Assembly (NCBI GenBank): GCA_002704915.1
Contig: PAIP01000035.1
Location: forward strand, 1 to 63,170
DNA: 63,170 bases
Direction of reading: 5' to 3'
From: Parvularcula sp.
GTDB taxonomy: Bacteria; Pseudomonadota; Alphaproteobacteria; Caulobacterales; Parvularculaceae
Shown here: positions 44,850 to 53,911 of the stretch, one piece after another
Position numbering within the stretch: position 1 is the stretch's first letter
How the letters are laid out: every line of letters starts with the position of its first letter
The notes under the pieces: generated by a model
What the model saw: only the letters and a program-made list of their open reading frames with translations
What the model was told of the DNA's origin: nothing
The model's database searches: none
Position numbers and translations under genes: made by a program

Positions 44850-45052
44850 ACGGGGCGCCGCCGGCTGAAAATTCTTTAACAAATTGTAAAACAAGGATTA
44901 TCTTTGTTACGAAACGGCAAGAAAGGCCTCTTGCTGCACCGCAACAATGTGTTCAGGCGATCACAGCTATGCACAGCCGGTTGAGCAGTTCGACAGATGC
45001 GGAGGCCCGCTTTGTCTTCCGCTCTGGGGGCGGCTTGGCTGCCTCCCATGAA

Positions 45053-45068
45053 CGGCCTCGGATTTGCT
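45053..45068 (+). promoter_or_regulatory. Sigma-54 promoter candidate
   Basis: CGGCCTCGGATTTGCT keeps GG-N10-GC spacing and a full TTGCT -12 box; the -24 box is poor beyond GGC. It is about 100 bp upstream of the serine protease ATG and faces the plus-strand arm of the locus. Confidence 0.35.
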
Positions 45069-45169
45069 CGACAAGTCTTGCTGGATCGCCGCATTATGGA
45101 AGCTTCGGGAGACTGCGCTTCGGGGGAAGGCATGAGTACGAAAATGTCTGAGTATAAAGGGGGCCGGCC

Positions 45170-46894
45170 ATGAGCAGGGTGTTGCTGATGCTGGCCGGCG
45201 CCGTGTTTCTTGCCGGACTCGTGTTCCTGGAAACCTCGCGTTACGCGGAAATGCGCCGATTGCGGGACCGGACGGCGACGTTGCAGGAAGATGTGCGCAG
45301 CGCCGAGGAAAAAGCCGACGCCGCCCTCGCCGCGATTATCGCCCCCGAAACCCTCTCCCGCGCCACCGACTCCGTTTACCTGATCGTCGTCAACGGCGCG
45401 TCGCGCGGCACGGCTTTCGTCATTGACCGGGAACGCGGCGTTCTCGCCGGCGCGGCGCATACGGCAAGCTCCCTGCCCCTCGACGACCCGGATGCGAATG
45501 TTTATCTCCTAAACCGCGCGTCCAGTGCGAAAATCCCGGTTCTATCCACGCGTCTCCATGCCGGCTTCGGCGCCTTCAGAACCCTGGTCGAAGACCACCA
45601 GCCCATTCGCAGCGATTCCTCGATCTACGCGCCACAGGCGGCGCCCTTGCGTGACCTCGCTTTTGACGCCGCGCTCATCACCGTAAATCCGGTCGATCCG
45701 GCGACCGGCGAAGCCGTGTTAGGTCCGGCGCTTCCGATCGCCAGCGAAGACGCGTTGCTGGCGCTGGAGCCCGGCGCGCCCATCGCAGTCATCGGCTATC
45801 CCTATGACACGCTGGACGACGGCTTTGCACCCGACGCGGCGACTTCGCGGGTTGAACGGGGCGTCATTTCGGCCATCACCCCGCCGCTCGATTCTGCTCA
45901 GGAGAAACGCGACCCGGCGATCGCCAATCTTATTATTCACCGCCTCGCGACCGCCGGCGGCAATAGCGGCAGCCCGATTTTGAACGCCGCCGGCGAAGTC
46001 ATCGGCATTCATACCCATGGCATTGAGTCGCCGAGCTCTAACGCCGATGGCGCGGCGCAACGCGCTGACGTTCTTTACGATCTCCTGTCGCAAGAGCGCG
46101 AACAAAAAAGGTTGAACGAGGTTTTTCTGCCCGCCTGGCGACGCCTCCTGTCACACTGGACGCGGGCGGAGGACGCGCTTTCCTGGTCATTCTTCATGGA
46201 ATATGCGCGCCCCGGAGAAAAACCGGCGCCGAGCGTTCAATCGCTGGTCGGCGCGGCGGCGGAGCCTTTCGACCGTGTCATTGAAACGCTCGAATTCGAG
46301 CCGGCGACGCAAAGCCGGTGCCTCGATGCGCCGGAACTCGCTGAGCCCCCGGACGCCGGCGACGGCGTCGAGAGCGAAAGCCGCGCTTTCGTGATTCGCG
46401 AAAAGGGCGAATACGCCGAATTCTGGCGCACTGTCGACCGGCGCAGCGAGCATGTGCTGTTCGCCTTCGACTATTCCCTGCGCTCGAAAAAAGGCTTTTG
46501 CCCGCTTACCGCCTATTGGCGCAAAAAAGGCGACACACGGCTTCAGGTTGCGCGCAACCGCGCCTCGTTTGAACTGCATCTGCCGCCGTCTCCGGAGGCC
46601 GGGGTGGAAGACTACCAGATCTTGTTGCGCCGCGATCAAAGATGCGACCCGGTCAGCGCGCAATTCATGACTGGCGCGATCAGTTGGCCGGCGGCGGCGC
46701 AAATGGCGGCGCAAACCGTCGCCTTTGAGAAACGTCCGCCGGCGGCGAAAAACGAAGAATCCCATGCTCTTGCAGGCATGCAGCGCGCATGGCGGCGCTT
46801 TCGCGCCTGCAGGCTTTCGCCCAAAGACGCGCGGCCCGAGGACTGTTCTCCGCCGGAATATATCGAGCTGGAGCCCTCGTCCCGCGAGCAATAA
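45170..46894 (+). CDS. Membrane-anchored trypsin-like serine protease
   Basis: A 574-residue protein with one N-terminal membrane helix (about 4-20), then a short coiled coil (REMRRLRDR-like, about 27-60). A trypsin-fold domain follows: His in VLAGAAHTASS (about 95), Asp probably in LAFDAALI (about 168) and Ser in ATAGGNSGSPIL (about 266). The C-terminal 270 residues are unrecognised and probably periplasmic. The ATG follows AAAGGGGG. It diverges from the amyloid-like operon and could process secreted subunits or the porin. This role is inferred from position. Confidence 0.78.
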   Translation: MSRVLLMLAGAVFLAGLVFLETSRYAEMRRLRDRTATLQEDVRSAEEKADAALAAIIAPETLSRATDSVYLIVVNGASRGTAFVIDRERGVLAGAAHTASSLPLDDPDANVYLLNRASSAKIPVLSTRLHAGFGAFRTLVEDHQPIRSDSSIYAPQAAPLRDLAFDAALITVNPVDPATGEAVLGPALPIASEDALLALEPGAPIAVIGYPYDTLDDGFAPDAATSRVERGVISAITPPLDSAQEKRDPAIANLIIHRLATAGGNSGSPILNAAGEVIGIHTHGIESPSSNADGAAQRADVLYDLLSQEREQKRLNEVFLPAWRRLLSHWTRAEDALSWSFFMEYARPGEKPAPSVQSLVGAAAEPFDRVIETLEFEPATQSRCLDAPELAEPPDAGDGVESESRAFVIREKGEYAEFWRTVDRRSEHVLFAFDYSLRSKKGFCPLTAYWRKKGDTRLQVARNRASFELHLPPSPEAGVEDYQILLRRDQRCDPVSAQFMTGAISWPAAAQMAAQTVAFEKRPPAAKNEESHALAGMQRAWRRFRACRLSPKDARPEDCSPPEYIELEPSSREQ

Positions 46895-47174
46895 ACACGC
46901 GAACGGCAACACCCTTTTCTCCTGTCAGGCGAATTCCGCAGCCCGACCTAAAAATTTCAGCGCCTGCCGCTGAATCTGGTTGATTCCTGCTCCGGGTGTT
47001 CTAGCTTGTCAGCGCACAGCGCGTTCTGCTGTCGTGTGGGAGAGATAGGCCGGAGCTCTTGGGAGAGAGGCGAGGTCGTGTATTAGGCGCCGTCTTTGGG
47101 AGAAGACGCAAGCGTCCCTGTCCGTGTCAATTCCATAGGACTGGCGAACGTCCTAGCAGCTTTGGGGGAAGCGA

Positions 47175-48368
47175 ATGGATGACCAGGAGTACGACGGCGC
47201 AAGCCGTTCGTCTGACTACAACCAAACTTATGCGCACAGCGCATATTCGCAGGAAAGCTATATTCCTTCGAATACCGTCCGCCGTGTGGAACGGGCGCCG
47301 GAGAAGCTTCGATCGAATCTGATCGAGCTCCGCAAAGAGCCGCGGAGCCGTACGCGCAACACACTGACGCCGCCGCCGGAGATTATCGGCTCCAGCGATC
47401 AGGCGAATCGTTTGCGCGAAGACATCGAAATCTGCGGCGATGACGACGCCCCGGTGCTGATTACCGGCGAGACCGGCGTCGGCAAGGAGCTTGTCGCGCG
47501 CCACCTTCATCTCAGCAGCGCAAGGGCGCATGGCGCCTTCTCGCCGCTCAATGCCGGCGCCATGCCCGAGACCCTCGCCGCCTCCGAGCTTTTCGGCCAT
47601 GTAAAGGGCGCGTTTACGGGATCGGTGGCTGAACGCGAAGGCGCGATTGCAGCCGCCAATGGCGGAATTCTGTTTCTCGATGAAATCGGCGACATGCCGT
47701 TATCGATCCAGACTCATCTCTTGCGCGTGCTTGAAGACGGCATGGTGACGAAACTTGGCGGCAAGACCGCGGAACATGTGGATTTCCGGCTGATCTCCGC
47801 CACCAATGTCAATCTTCAGGAAAATGTCTGCGCCGGCAAATTCCGGCCCGACCTTTTCTATCGTATCAACGTGCTTATTATCGATGTGCCGCCCCTGCGC
47901 GAACGCGGCGACGACATCATCGAGATTGCCGAATGGATGATCGCCAACCATCCCGATGAGCGGAACAGCGATATCCGGCTGACGCCGAAAGCGGCCGACC
48001 GCCTCAAGGCGCACCGCTTCCCGGGCAATGTGCGCGAATTGCGCAATGTCTTGTCGAGAGCGCTCCCCTATGCGCGCCGCGCCAAAGGCAGGCTGTTGCC
48101 GGAACATCTGAAGTTCGACTTCGAACAGGCCGGAGCAAGCGGCGCCGCCAATTCTTTCGCGGTTGAGGAAGCCACGGCCCTCATGAACCGCTACATGCTG
48201 TTGAAAGCGCTTAACGCTTCGAACGGAAACATCGCCAAAGCTGTCGCCCTGTCGGGCCGGTCGCGGGGAACCTTTAACAATCTGAAGAAAAGTCTCGAAG
48301 GCGAGGATTTTGCATCGGCTTACCGTTCGGTTTGCGCCGACGTCAAAGCCTTGTTGAAAGACTGCTGA
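47175..48368 (+). CDS. Sigma-54-dependent AAA+ activator
   Basis: A 397-residue enhancer-binding protein. Walker [10 protein letters not shown] (about 97), the sigma-54 contact loop GAFTGS (about 148), Walker [12 protein letters not shown] (about 166) and the arginine-finger region are present. A Fis-type HTH closes it ([21 protein letters not shown], about 350). There is no receiver or sensory domain, only about 70 N-terminal residues of disordered type, so activity may be set by expression or a partner. It is 19 bp upstream of the FapF-like gene and likely drives the sigma-54 promoters of the locus. Confidence 0.9.
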   Translation: MDDQEYDGASRSSDYNQTYAHSAYSQESYIPSNTVRRVERAPEKLRSNLIELRKEPRSRTRNTLTPPPEIIGSSDQANRLREDIEICGDDDAPVLITGETGVGKELVARHLHLSSARAHGAFSPLNAGAMPETLAASELFGHVKGAFTGSVAEREGAIAAANGGILFLDEIGDMPLSIQTHLLRVLEDGMVTKLGGKTAEHVDFRLISATNVNLQENVCAGKFRPDLFYRINVLIIDVPPLRERGDDIIEIAEWMIANHPDERNSDIRLTPKAADRLKAHRFPGNVRELRNVLSRALPYARRAKGRLLPEHLKFDFEQAGASGAANSFAVEEATALMNRYMLLKALNASNGNIAKAVALSGRSRGTFNNLKKSLEGEDFASAYRSVCADVKALLKDC

Positions 48369-48387
48369 AATTCCGGGGGATGACCTG

Positions 48388-50226
48388 ATGAAACCGCATC
48401 TGCTTCGCTTTAGCGCCGCAGCCGTACTCGCCATCGCTTTAACCAACGCCGCTTATGCGGACCAGGATCCGGGCGTGACCGACACGCCGGCCGGCACCGA
48501 CACGGCCATGATGCCGAAGCCGACGGTCCAGGAAGAGATCGTCTATCTCAAAGACATTGTCGCGCTTCAAACGCTTCGCCTCGATGAAGCCGAAGAGCTG
48601 ATCGCAAAACAGTCGGCGCTGATTGAAGCGCAGGCCAGACAGATCGAAGCCCTGAACCGCACCGTCACGGCGATGAATGACGGCGATGCGCCGCGCTATG
48701 CCTCGGCGGAAAGCGAATATCAGGTGCAGAGCGGCGACACGCTCTCGTCGATCGCCCGGCGCCACAACACGACCGTCGCCGCGATTGCTGAAGCCAACAA
48801 TTTGCGCCCGCCCTACCCCTTGCGCGCCGGCGCGACGCTGACATTGCCGGGACAACCCGCGCCGGTCCGCGTCGCCGCGGCTGAAACGCCGGCGCCAAAA
48901 CCGGCCTCCCCCGCGCAAAAACCGTCAACAGACGCAGCGAAAACCGCGAATGCGCAACAACAGACCGCCGCCGCATCGCCCTCTGCGCAGCCGGCCGCCG
49001 CCAACGCCGCAAGCCGCAGCGCGCGGCCGACCCAGGTCGCAGCCAACAACACACAGCCCGGCCGTCAGGATGACGACCGGCCCAATAACGGATCGCTGCC
49101 GACGGAAGTCGGGGTGCGCCCGGAAGATGAGGAAGAACGTCCCTATCTCGCGATCTTTTCCGATATTGGCGGCATCCTGACGCCGCGCGGCACCATGTTC
49201 GTATCGCCCGCAGTCGACTACACAGTGGCGTCCGACAACCGCTTCTTCTTCCAGGGCATTGAAATCATCGACGCCGTTCTGATCGGCGCTATCGAGGCGA
49301 CCGATACGGACCGGCGCGCGGTGACCGAAAGCCTTTCCCTGCAATACGGCATCACCAGCCGCCTCGAAGTGGATGCGCGCGTGCCTTATGTGTCGCGTAC
49401 GGACCGCATTTCGGGCGTCGCCATTGACGATGCGACCACGACCATTCGCGACCTTGACGGCAGCGGTCTCGGCGACATCGATATGGGCATTCGCTACCAG
49501 CTCAATAATGGCGGGAAATGGCCTTATGTGATCGCCAATCTGCGCGCCAAGGCGCCGACCGGGACGGGGCCGTTCGACGTTGCGCGTAATCCCGACAATG
49601 GCATCGAAACGGAACTGGCGACAGGTTCAGGCTTCTGGACCATCGAACCAAGCCTGACCTTCATTCTCGCCAGCGATCCGGCATCGATCTACGCCAATGT
49701 GGGCTATCAGTATAACAAGCCGGTCTCGCCGAACATCCTTCTCACAGACACCGCGACCACCATCAACGAGATGCCGGGCGACGATGTCTTCGGCGTGCAG
49801 GAGCAGTTGCGGACGACATTGCTCGAATACGATCCGGGCGACGCCATTCGCACCAGCATCGGCATCGGGCTTTCGCTCAACGAGCGCCTCTCCATGAATT
49901 TCGGCTATGACCAGAGCTTCTTCCTGCGCTCGAAAAACACGACCGAGGTCTTCCGCATTCTCGCGGACCGTGAAATCGTCATGGAAAACGGCGAGGAAGT
50001 CGTAAGGGTCGTGCGCGACATGGACGGTCGCCCGGTTCTGTTACCCTCTGAAACCAACATTGTGTTCAGTGAATCGCCGGCGACGACCGTGGGCTCGTTC
50101 CTCTTTGGCGGCTCCTATGCGGTGAGTGACCGCCTGCGCATCAATCTGAGCGGCGCGATCGGCGCCACGGATGAAGCGCCCGATGCACGCGTGTCGCTAC
50201 GCGCGCAATATCGCCTGTTCGACTAG
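48388..50226 (+). CDS. FapF-like coiled-coil/LysM outer-membrane porin
   Basis: A 612-residue exported protein: signal peptide 1-24, coiled coil about 50-92, LysM domain about 110-153 (QVQSGDTLSSIARRHNTT), Ala/Pro/Gln-rich linker to about 240, then a beta-barrel. The barrel carries the FapF hallmark ILTPRGTMFVSPAVDY and NRFFFQGIEIIDAVLIGAIE, with LQYGITSRLEVDARVPYV. FapF is the trimeric pore that secretes Fap fibril proteins. The LysM insertion, a peptidoglycan-binding module, is unusual compared with the Pseudomonas protein. It is followed by a REP-like palindrome. Confidence 0.82.
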   Translation: MKPHLLRFSAAAVLAIALTNAAYADQDPGVTDTPAGTDTAMMPKPTVQEEIVYLKDIVALQTLRLDEAEELIAKQSALIEAQARQIEALNRTVTAMNDGDAPRYASAESEYQVQSGDTLSSIARRHNTTVAAIAEANNLRPPYPLRAGATLTLPGQPAPVRVAAAETPAPKPASPAQKPSTDAAKTANAQQQTAAASPSAQPAAANAASRSARPTQVAANNTQPGRQDDDRPNNGSLPTEVGVRPEDEEERPYLAIFSDIGGILTPRGTMFVSPAVDYTVASDNRFFFQGIEIIDAVLIGAIEATDTDRRAVTESLSLQYGITSRLEVDARVPYVSRTDRISGVAIDDATTTIRDLDGSGLGDIDMGIRYQLNNGGKWPYVIANLRAKAPTGTGPFDVARNPDNGIETELATGSGFWTIEPSLTFILASDPASIYANVGYQYNKPVSPNILLTDTATTINEMPGDDVFGVQEQLRTTLLEYDPGDAIRTSIGIGLSLNERLSMNFGYDQSFFLRSKNTTEVFRILADREIVMENGEEVVRVVRDMDGRPVLLPSETNIVFSESPATTVGSFLFGGSYAVSDRLRINLSGAIGATDEAPDARVSLRAQYRLFD

Positions 50227-50260
50227 GATCCTTGGCCGATAAGTCGGCTCAACAAAGTCC

Positions 50261-50350
50261 TCATCCTGAGGAGAAATTTTCCTTCGCCCGTCAAGACGGA
50301 CTTTCGGTTCCCTCAGGATGAAGGAAAATTTCGTCTCGATAGATCGAAGG
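50261..50350. repeat. Palindromic intergenic repeat, copy 2
   Basis: The same layout as 2991-3095: TCATCCTGAGG is inverted as CCTCAGGATGA, and GAAATTTTCCTTC is matched by GAAGGAAAATTTC. The A/T core differs from copy 1 but is complementary within this copy. It lies between the convergent FapF-like and htpX genes and could also terminate transcription. Confidence 0.78.
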
Positions 50351-50372
50351 CGGGAATAACAATGCTGGAGGT

Positions 50373-51341
50373 TTACCGCTTCAGGCCGCCAGCGAAATCC
50401 ACCAGGGCGGCAATGCGCTTGTCTATGGGCGGGTGCGTGGCGAACACGCCCGCAAAAGGCTGGCTGTTGTCCACCATCATCTGCTGAACGTCGTTCGGCG
50501 CATCGACCCGGCTGTGACCGGAAATCTTTTTCAATGCGGAGATCATGGCGTCGGGATTGCGGGTCAGCTCCACCGCGCCTGCGTCGGCTAGGTATTCGCG
50601 CTTCTGGGACAGGGAAAACCGGATCACCAAGGCCAGAAGATACGCGATTACGATCATGGCGATGGCGATCAGAATCAGAACGCCGCCGCCCCGGCTGTCG
50701 CCGCTACGCGAGCGCGTATGGCCGCCGATGCGCACGCCGCGATAAAACATGTTGCGAAAAACCAGCTCGCCGAAAAAGGAGAATATGCCGACGAACACCA
50801 CCGCGATGATGAGAAGACGCACATCGCGGTTCATTATATGCGTGAGCTCGTGCGCGAGCACAGCCTCAAGTTCTTGCTTGTCGAGACTTTCGATCAGCCC
50901 GCGGGTCACCGTCACCTTGTAACTTTTTTCCGTCAACCCGCTTGCGAAAGCATTCAGCGCATCCGTTTCGATAATGTTGAGGCGCGGCATGGTCAGCCCG
51001 CGCGACACGCAGAGATTTTCCAGAAGATTGTAAAGCTCCGGCGCCTCCTTGCGCGTGAGACCGCGCGCGCCGACAGAGGCTTCGATAATCTTCTGATAGG
51101 AAAAGAACGCGATCAGAAACCAGAGCGCGGCGCCGACAAGGGCGAAAGGCCACAGGCGCTTTACATGATCGAAAGCGAGGCTCATCCCCTCGCCGACGCC
51201 GTTGATCGGTTCGGCAAGCCCGACATAACCAACCGACAGGCCATATATCAACAGGAACAGCAACACGGGAAACCCGGCAAGCAGCAAGACGGACTTCAGA
51301 TTGTTGTTCCAGATATGGGTCTGAAGGCCGAAGGCGCCCAA
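50373..51341 (-). CDS. htpX: HtpX-like M48 membrane metalloprotease
   Basis: A 322-residue zinc protease of membrane quality control. There are two N-terminal membrane helices (about 18-38 and 58-76), the zinc motif HELTH (about 163-167) with a later Glu in REYLADAGAVELTRNP, and two more helices between. C-terminal FATHPPIDKRIAAL is typical of M48B. It is last in a minus-strand set with a racemase, a GNAT and lemA. LemA-HtpX linkage is common and may reflect membrane-protein handling. Confidence 0.9.
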   Translation of the reverse strand: MGAFGLQTHIWNNNLKSVLLLAGFPVLLFLLIYGLSVGYVGLAEPINGVGEGMSLAFDHVKRLWPFALVGAALWFLIAFFSYQKIIEASVGARGLTRKEAPELYNLLENLCVSRGLTMPRLNIIETDALNAFASGLTEKSYKVTVTRGLIESLDKQELEAVLAHELTHIMNRDVRLLIIAVVFVGIFSFFGELVFRNMFYRGVRIGGHTRSRSGDSRGGGVLILIAIAMIVIAYLLALVIRFSLSQKREYLADAGAVELTRNPDAMISALKKISGHSRVDAPNDVQQMMVDNSQPFAGVFATHPPIDKRIAALVDFAGGLKR

Positions 51342-51344
51342 GGC

Positions 51345-52034
51345 TCACTCCTCCTCGAAGATGAAGCGCGCCGCCGCTGCGGCGTGAAGGCCCGTCGTAT
51401 CGAAAACCGGTATGTCGCAATGCTCTTGGCTCAGGATCATACACAGTTCGGTGCAGCCGAGGATGACGCCGTCTGCGCCATGCCGCGCGACAATCGCGAG
51501 CAGCTCCTCGCGCGACGCATCAAGGACATTGCCGAGCACCAGTTCATCGAGAATGATGCGGCCGATCGCCTCCTGCTCTTTATCGGTCGGGACCAGCACC
51601 TCGCCGTCATAACGTTTGGCGAGCTCATTGCGATAATGCGCCTCGCCCATGACGACGGGCGTGCCCAGCAAGAGCGGGCGGCGCGCGCCCGCGGCCTTCA
51701 TGTCGTCCGCGAGCACGTCGAGCATGTGAATAAGCGGGACATTCACCGCCTCGCGCACGGCGTCGGCGGCCACGTGGGTTGTATTGGAACAGATAATCAG
51801 CGCTTCGGCGCCCGCTGCTTCCAGATGTTTTGCGGCCTTCACCACTTCCGCAATAAAAGCGTCCCAGTCGCGATTATCATAGTGTTCAATCATTACGCCA
51901 TAATCGAGAGCGTAAACCATCAGTTTTGCAGAATGCAGCGGCCCCAGTCTGGCGCGCGCAGCATCGGTAAGGAGGCGATAATAAATCACCGTCGCTTCAG
52001 GACTGACGCCGCCGATAAGTCCAAGCAGCTTCAT
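51345..52034 (-). CDS. Aspartate/glutamate racemase-family protein
   Basis: A 229-residue cofactor-independent racemase. The two catalytic cysteines are in ALIICSNTTHVAAD (about 83) and GVILGCTELCMIL (about 194). The N terminus KLLGLIGGVSPEATVIYY is that of the YgeA/RacD group. It interconverts L- and D-amino acids, Asp or another; the substrate is uncertain. It overlaps the GNAT gene by 4 bp and is 3 bp from htpX. Confidence 0.88.
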   Translation of the reverse strand: MKLLGLIGGVSPEATVIYYRLLTDAARARLGPLHSAKLMVYALDYGVMIEHYDNRDWDAFIAEVVKAAKHLEAAGAEALIICSNTTHVAADAVREAVNVPLIHMLDVLADDMKAAGARRPLLLGTPVVMGEAHYRNELAKRYDGEVLVPTDKEQEAIGRIILDELVLGNVLDASREELLAIVARHGADGVILGCTELCMILSQEHCDIPVFDTTGLHAAAAARFIFEEE

Positions 52035-52657
52035 CGCGCAGAGGCTCCGGCGGGGCGCAACATGCCCAGGAGCGGCGGCGCGCCGTCGGGCAGCGGCAGG
52101 GGCGCGGTCGGCCGGAAGCCAAGCCGTTCATAAAGCGGCGTGTTTTTCGGGTTCGAATTCTCCAGATAGGCGGGCGCGCCCTCCGCATCGGCGCGAGCCA
52201 ACCCTTCGCGAATGAGACGCCCGCCAAGGCCTTTTCCCTGCGCTCCTTTGCGCACGCCCACGGCAAACAGATAATAATGCGGCGCCATTGGGTGATGTTG
52301 CGCGAGCACCGCCGCCGTTTTCATGGCGCGACGGATTGAGGCGAGCCCATGATGGGCAAAAGCCGACGCTGCAATGCGCGCTTCATTCATCACCGGCAAC
52401 CTGATCTCAACGCCCAGAGGCAGCCACAAGGTCGCGGCCCACGCGCCGGAACCGTCCCCGGCAAGATGACCGAAACCGTTCTTCAGATAAACGCCGCGCG
52501 CCAGTTCATGAAACACTGTCCGAAACGGGCGCGCGCCGCCAAAGGTCCAATTCATGACCGGATCGTCCGCAAACGCCTCGGCGAGAATATCGGCGACGAG
52601 GTCGGAGTCATCGCGCCGGGCGGCGCGGACAGCCATCTCCCCGCGCTCTCCATCCAT
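52031..52657 (-). CDS. GNAT N-acetyltransferase
   Basis: A 208-residue acetyltransferase. The acetyl-CoA loop is VGVRKGAQGKGLGGRLIREGL (about 128-148), followed by the usual PAYLENSNPKNTPLYERLGF block. The target amine is unknown. It lies 5 bp after lemA and overlaps the racemase gene. Confidence 0.85.
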   Translation of the reverse strand: MDGERGEMAVRAARRDDSDLVADILAEAFADDPVMNWTFGGARPFRTVFHELARGVYLKNGFGHLAGDGSGAWAATLWLPLGVEIRLPVMNEARIAASAFAHHGLASIRRAMKTAAVLAQHHPMAPHYYLFAVGVRKGAQGKGLGGRLIREGLARADAEGAPAYLENSNPKNTPLYERLGFRPTAPLPLPDGAPPLLGMLRPAGASAR

Positions 52658-52662
52658 GTTTG

Positions 52663-53226
52663 CTAGAACTTCACTTCCGGCGCCGCCTCGATCTGGCCGC
52701 GGCTGCCTTCGGGAATTTCGAAATATTCCTTCTGGCTGAACCCGCCGAGCGGCGCGACGAGATTGCCCGGGATCTGCTGAATCGCCGTATTGAATTCCTG
52801 AACGGCGTTGTTGAAGAAGCGGCGCGCCGCAGCGATCTTGTTTTCCACATCGGAAAGCTCGCGCTGCAGCTCCATGAAATTGGTGTTAGCCTTAAGATCC
52901 GGATAGGCCTCGGCCAGCGCGAAGAGTTTGCCGAGCGCCGCGCCAAGGACGCCTTCCGCCGCGCCCTGTTCCGCCGGGCCATGCGCAGCCTGCGCCGCGT
53001 TTCGCGCCTGAATGACGGCGTCCAGCGTCTCGCGTTCATGAGTGGCGTAGCCTTTCACCGTTTCCACAAGATTCGGGATCAGGTCGTGGCGCTGGCGCAA
53101 CTGAACGTCCACATCGGCGAAAGCCTGCTCCGTGCGCTGAGACAGGGCGACGATGCGGTTGTAAATGCCGATGACGATGACGGCGACAACGACAATGACG
53201 CCGAGAAGAATCAGAATGCCGGACAT
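52663..53226 (-). CDS. lemA: LemA family protein
   Basis: A 187-residue membrane-anchored helical protein. One N-terminal helix (about 3-20) is followed by YNRIVALSQRTEQAFADVDVQLRQRHDLIPNLVETVKG, the family signature, and a C-terminal FNTAIQQIPGNLVA. The function is not settled for the family. It leads the gene set ending in htpX. Confidence 0.92.
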   Translation of the reverse strand: MSGILILLGVIVVVAVIVIGIYNRIVALSQRTEQAFADVDVQLRQRHDLIPNLVETVKGYATHERETLDAVIQARNAAQAAHGPAEQGAAEGVLGAALGKLFALAEAYPDLKANTNFMELQRELSDVENKIAAARRFFNNAVQEFNTAIQQIPGNLVAPLGGFSQKEYFEIPEGSRGQIEAAPEVKF

Positions 53227-53332
53227 GCGGTCTCCTTTTCCGGATGGACGGCCTTGCGAAGCCGGAGCGTCAAGGCCTGAACGCTTTTAGAATGTTCGCC
53301 GGAAACGAGCAATCATCACTGAGGCGGGCGCG

Positions 53333-53875
53333 TCAATGCCCTAATTGGGCCAGCATTGTGGCGGCGATCAATAAAACGACAGCAAGCAGGAAAACGAAGG
53401 TGGCGATATCGGCGTTCCAGACCTTCTTTTTGGCCACTCGAGAAAGCGCAAAGGCGTCCGCCAGAACGGCCTGCGTTAACTCGTCTTCTTTCGCATCCGA
53501 AACAGCACTTATGTAATTCTCGGGTTTTTTGTGAGTCAGCACCGATCGGAAGTAGATCAACCCGCCCTTTTCGGCTTTGTTCAAATTCGGTCGGATGACC
53601 TCAAATGTGAAAAAAGCCGATACCCCAAAAGCCACGAGAGAAACCAAAGCCACAGATGTGGACAAAGCCGCAGCGCCCGTTTCCCCGACCGCAGCGCCAT
53701 AGAACGCACTGACAGCCGACAAGGCGTCAAGCTCGCGAATGACAAAAACCATCCCCCCGACAGCAAGGCCTAACAATATCTGCGCCTTGACATCAAACTG
53801 CCCGATAATTCGGCTCGCATGCTCATGAACATGTCCGGCAAAGCGGTCATGCGCGCTAACAGCTCTGTTATCCAT
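53333..53875 (-). CDS. PycTM-like membrane effector
   Basis: A 180-residue membrane protein. HASRIIGQFDVKAQILLGLAVG near the N terminus is the D-x-K-A-x-x-L-L pattern of Pycsar PycTM effectors and leads into a first helix. A second helix lies at about 65-92 and a third at the C terminus (about 155-175). PycTM proteins bind cyclic pyrimidine nucleotides and damage the inner membrane during phage infection. It lies 36 bp downstream of a nucleotide cyclase gene on the same strand, the standard Pycsar order. Confidence 0.72.
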   Translation of the reverse strand: MDNRAVSAHDRFAGHVHEHASRIIGQFDVKAQILLGLAVGGMVFVIRELDALSAVSAFYGAAVGETGAAALSTSVALVSLVAFGVSAFFTFEVIRPNLNKAEKGGLIYFRSVLTHKKPENYISAVSDAKEDELTQAVLADAFALSRVAKKKVWNADIATFVFLLAVVLLIAATMLAQLGH

Positions 53876-53911
53876 CCCCCGGCCCCCTCAAGCCTTACCC
53901 CGCTATGAATA

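Noticed and set aside
47083-47175. Sigma-54 promoter before the AAA+ activator gene
   Set aside because: The GG and GC pairs found have 8, 9 or 11 bases between them rather than 10.
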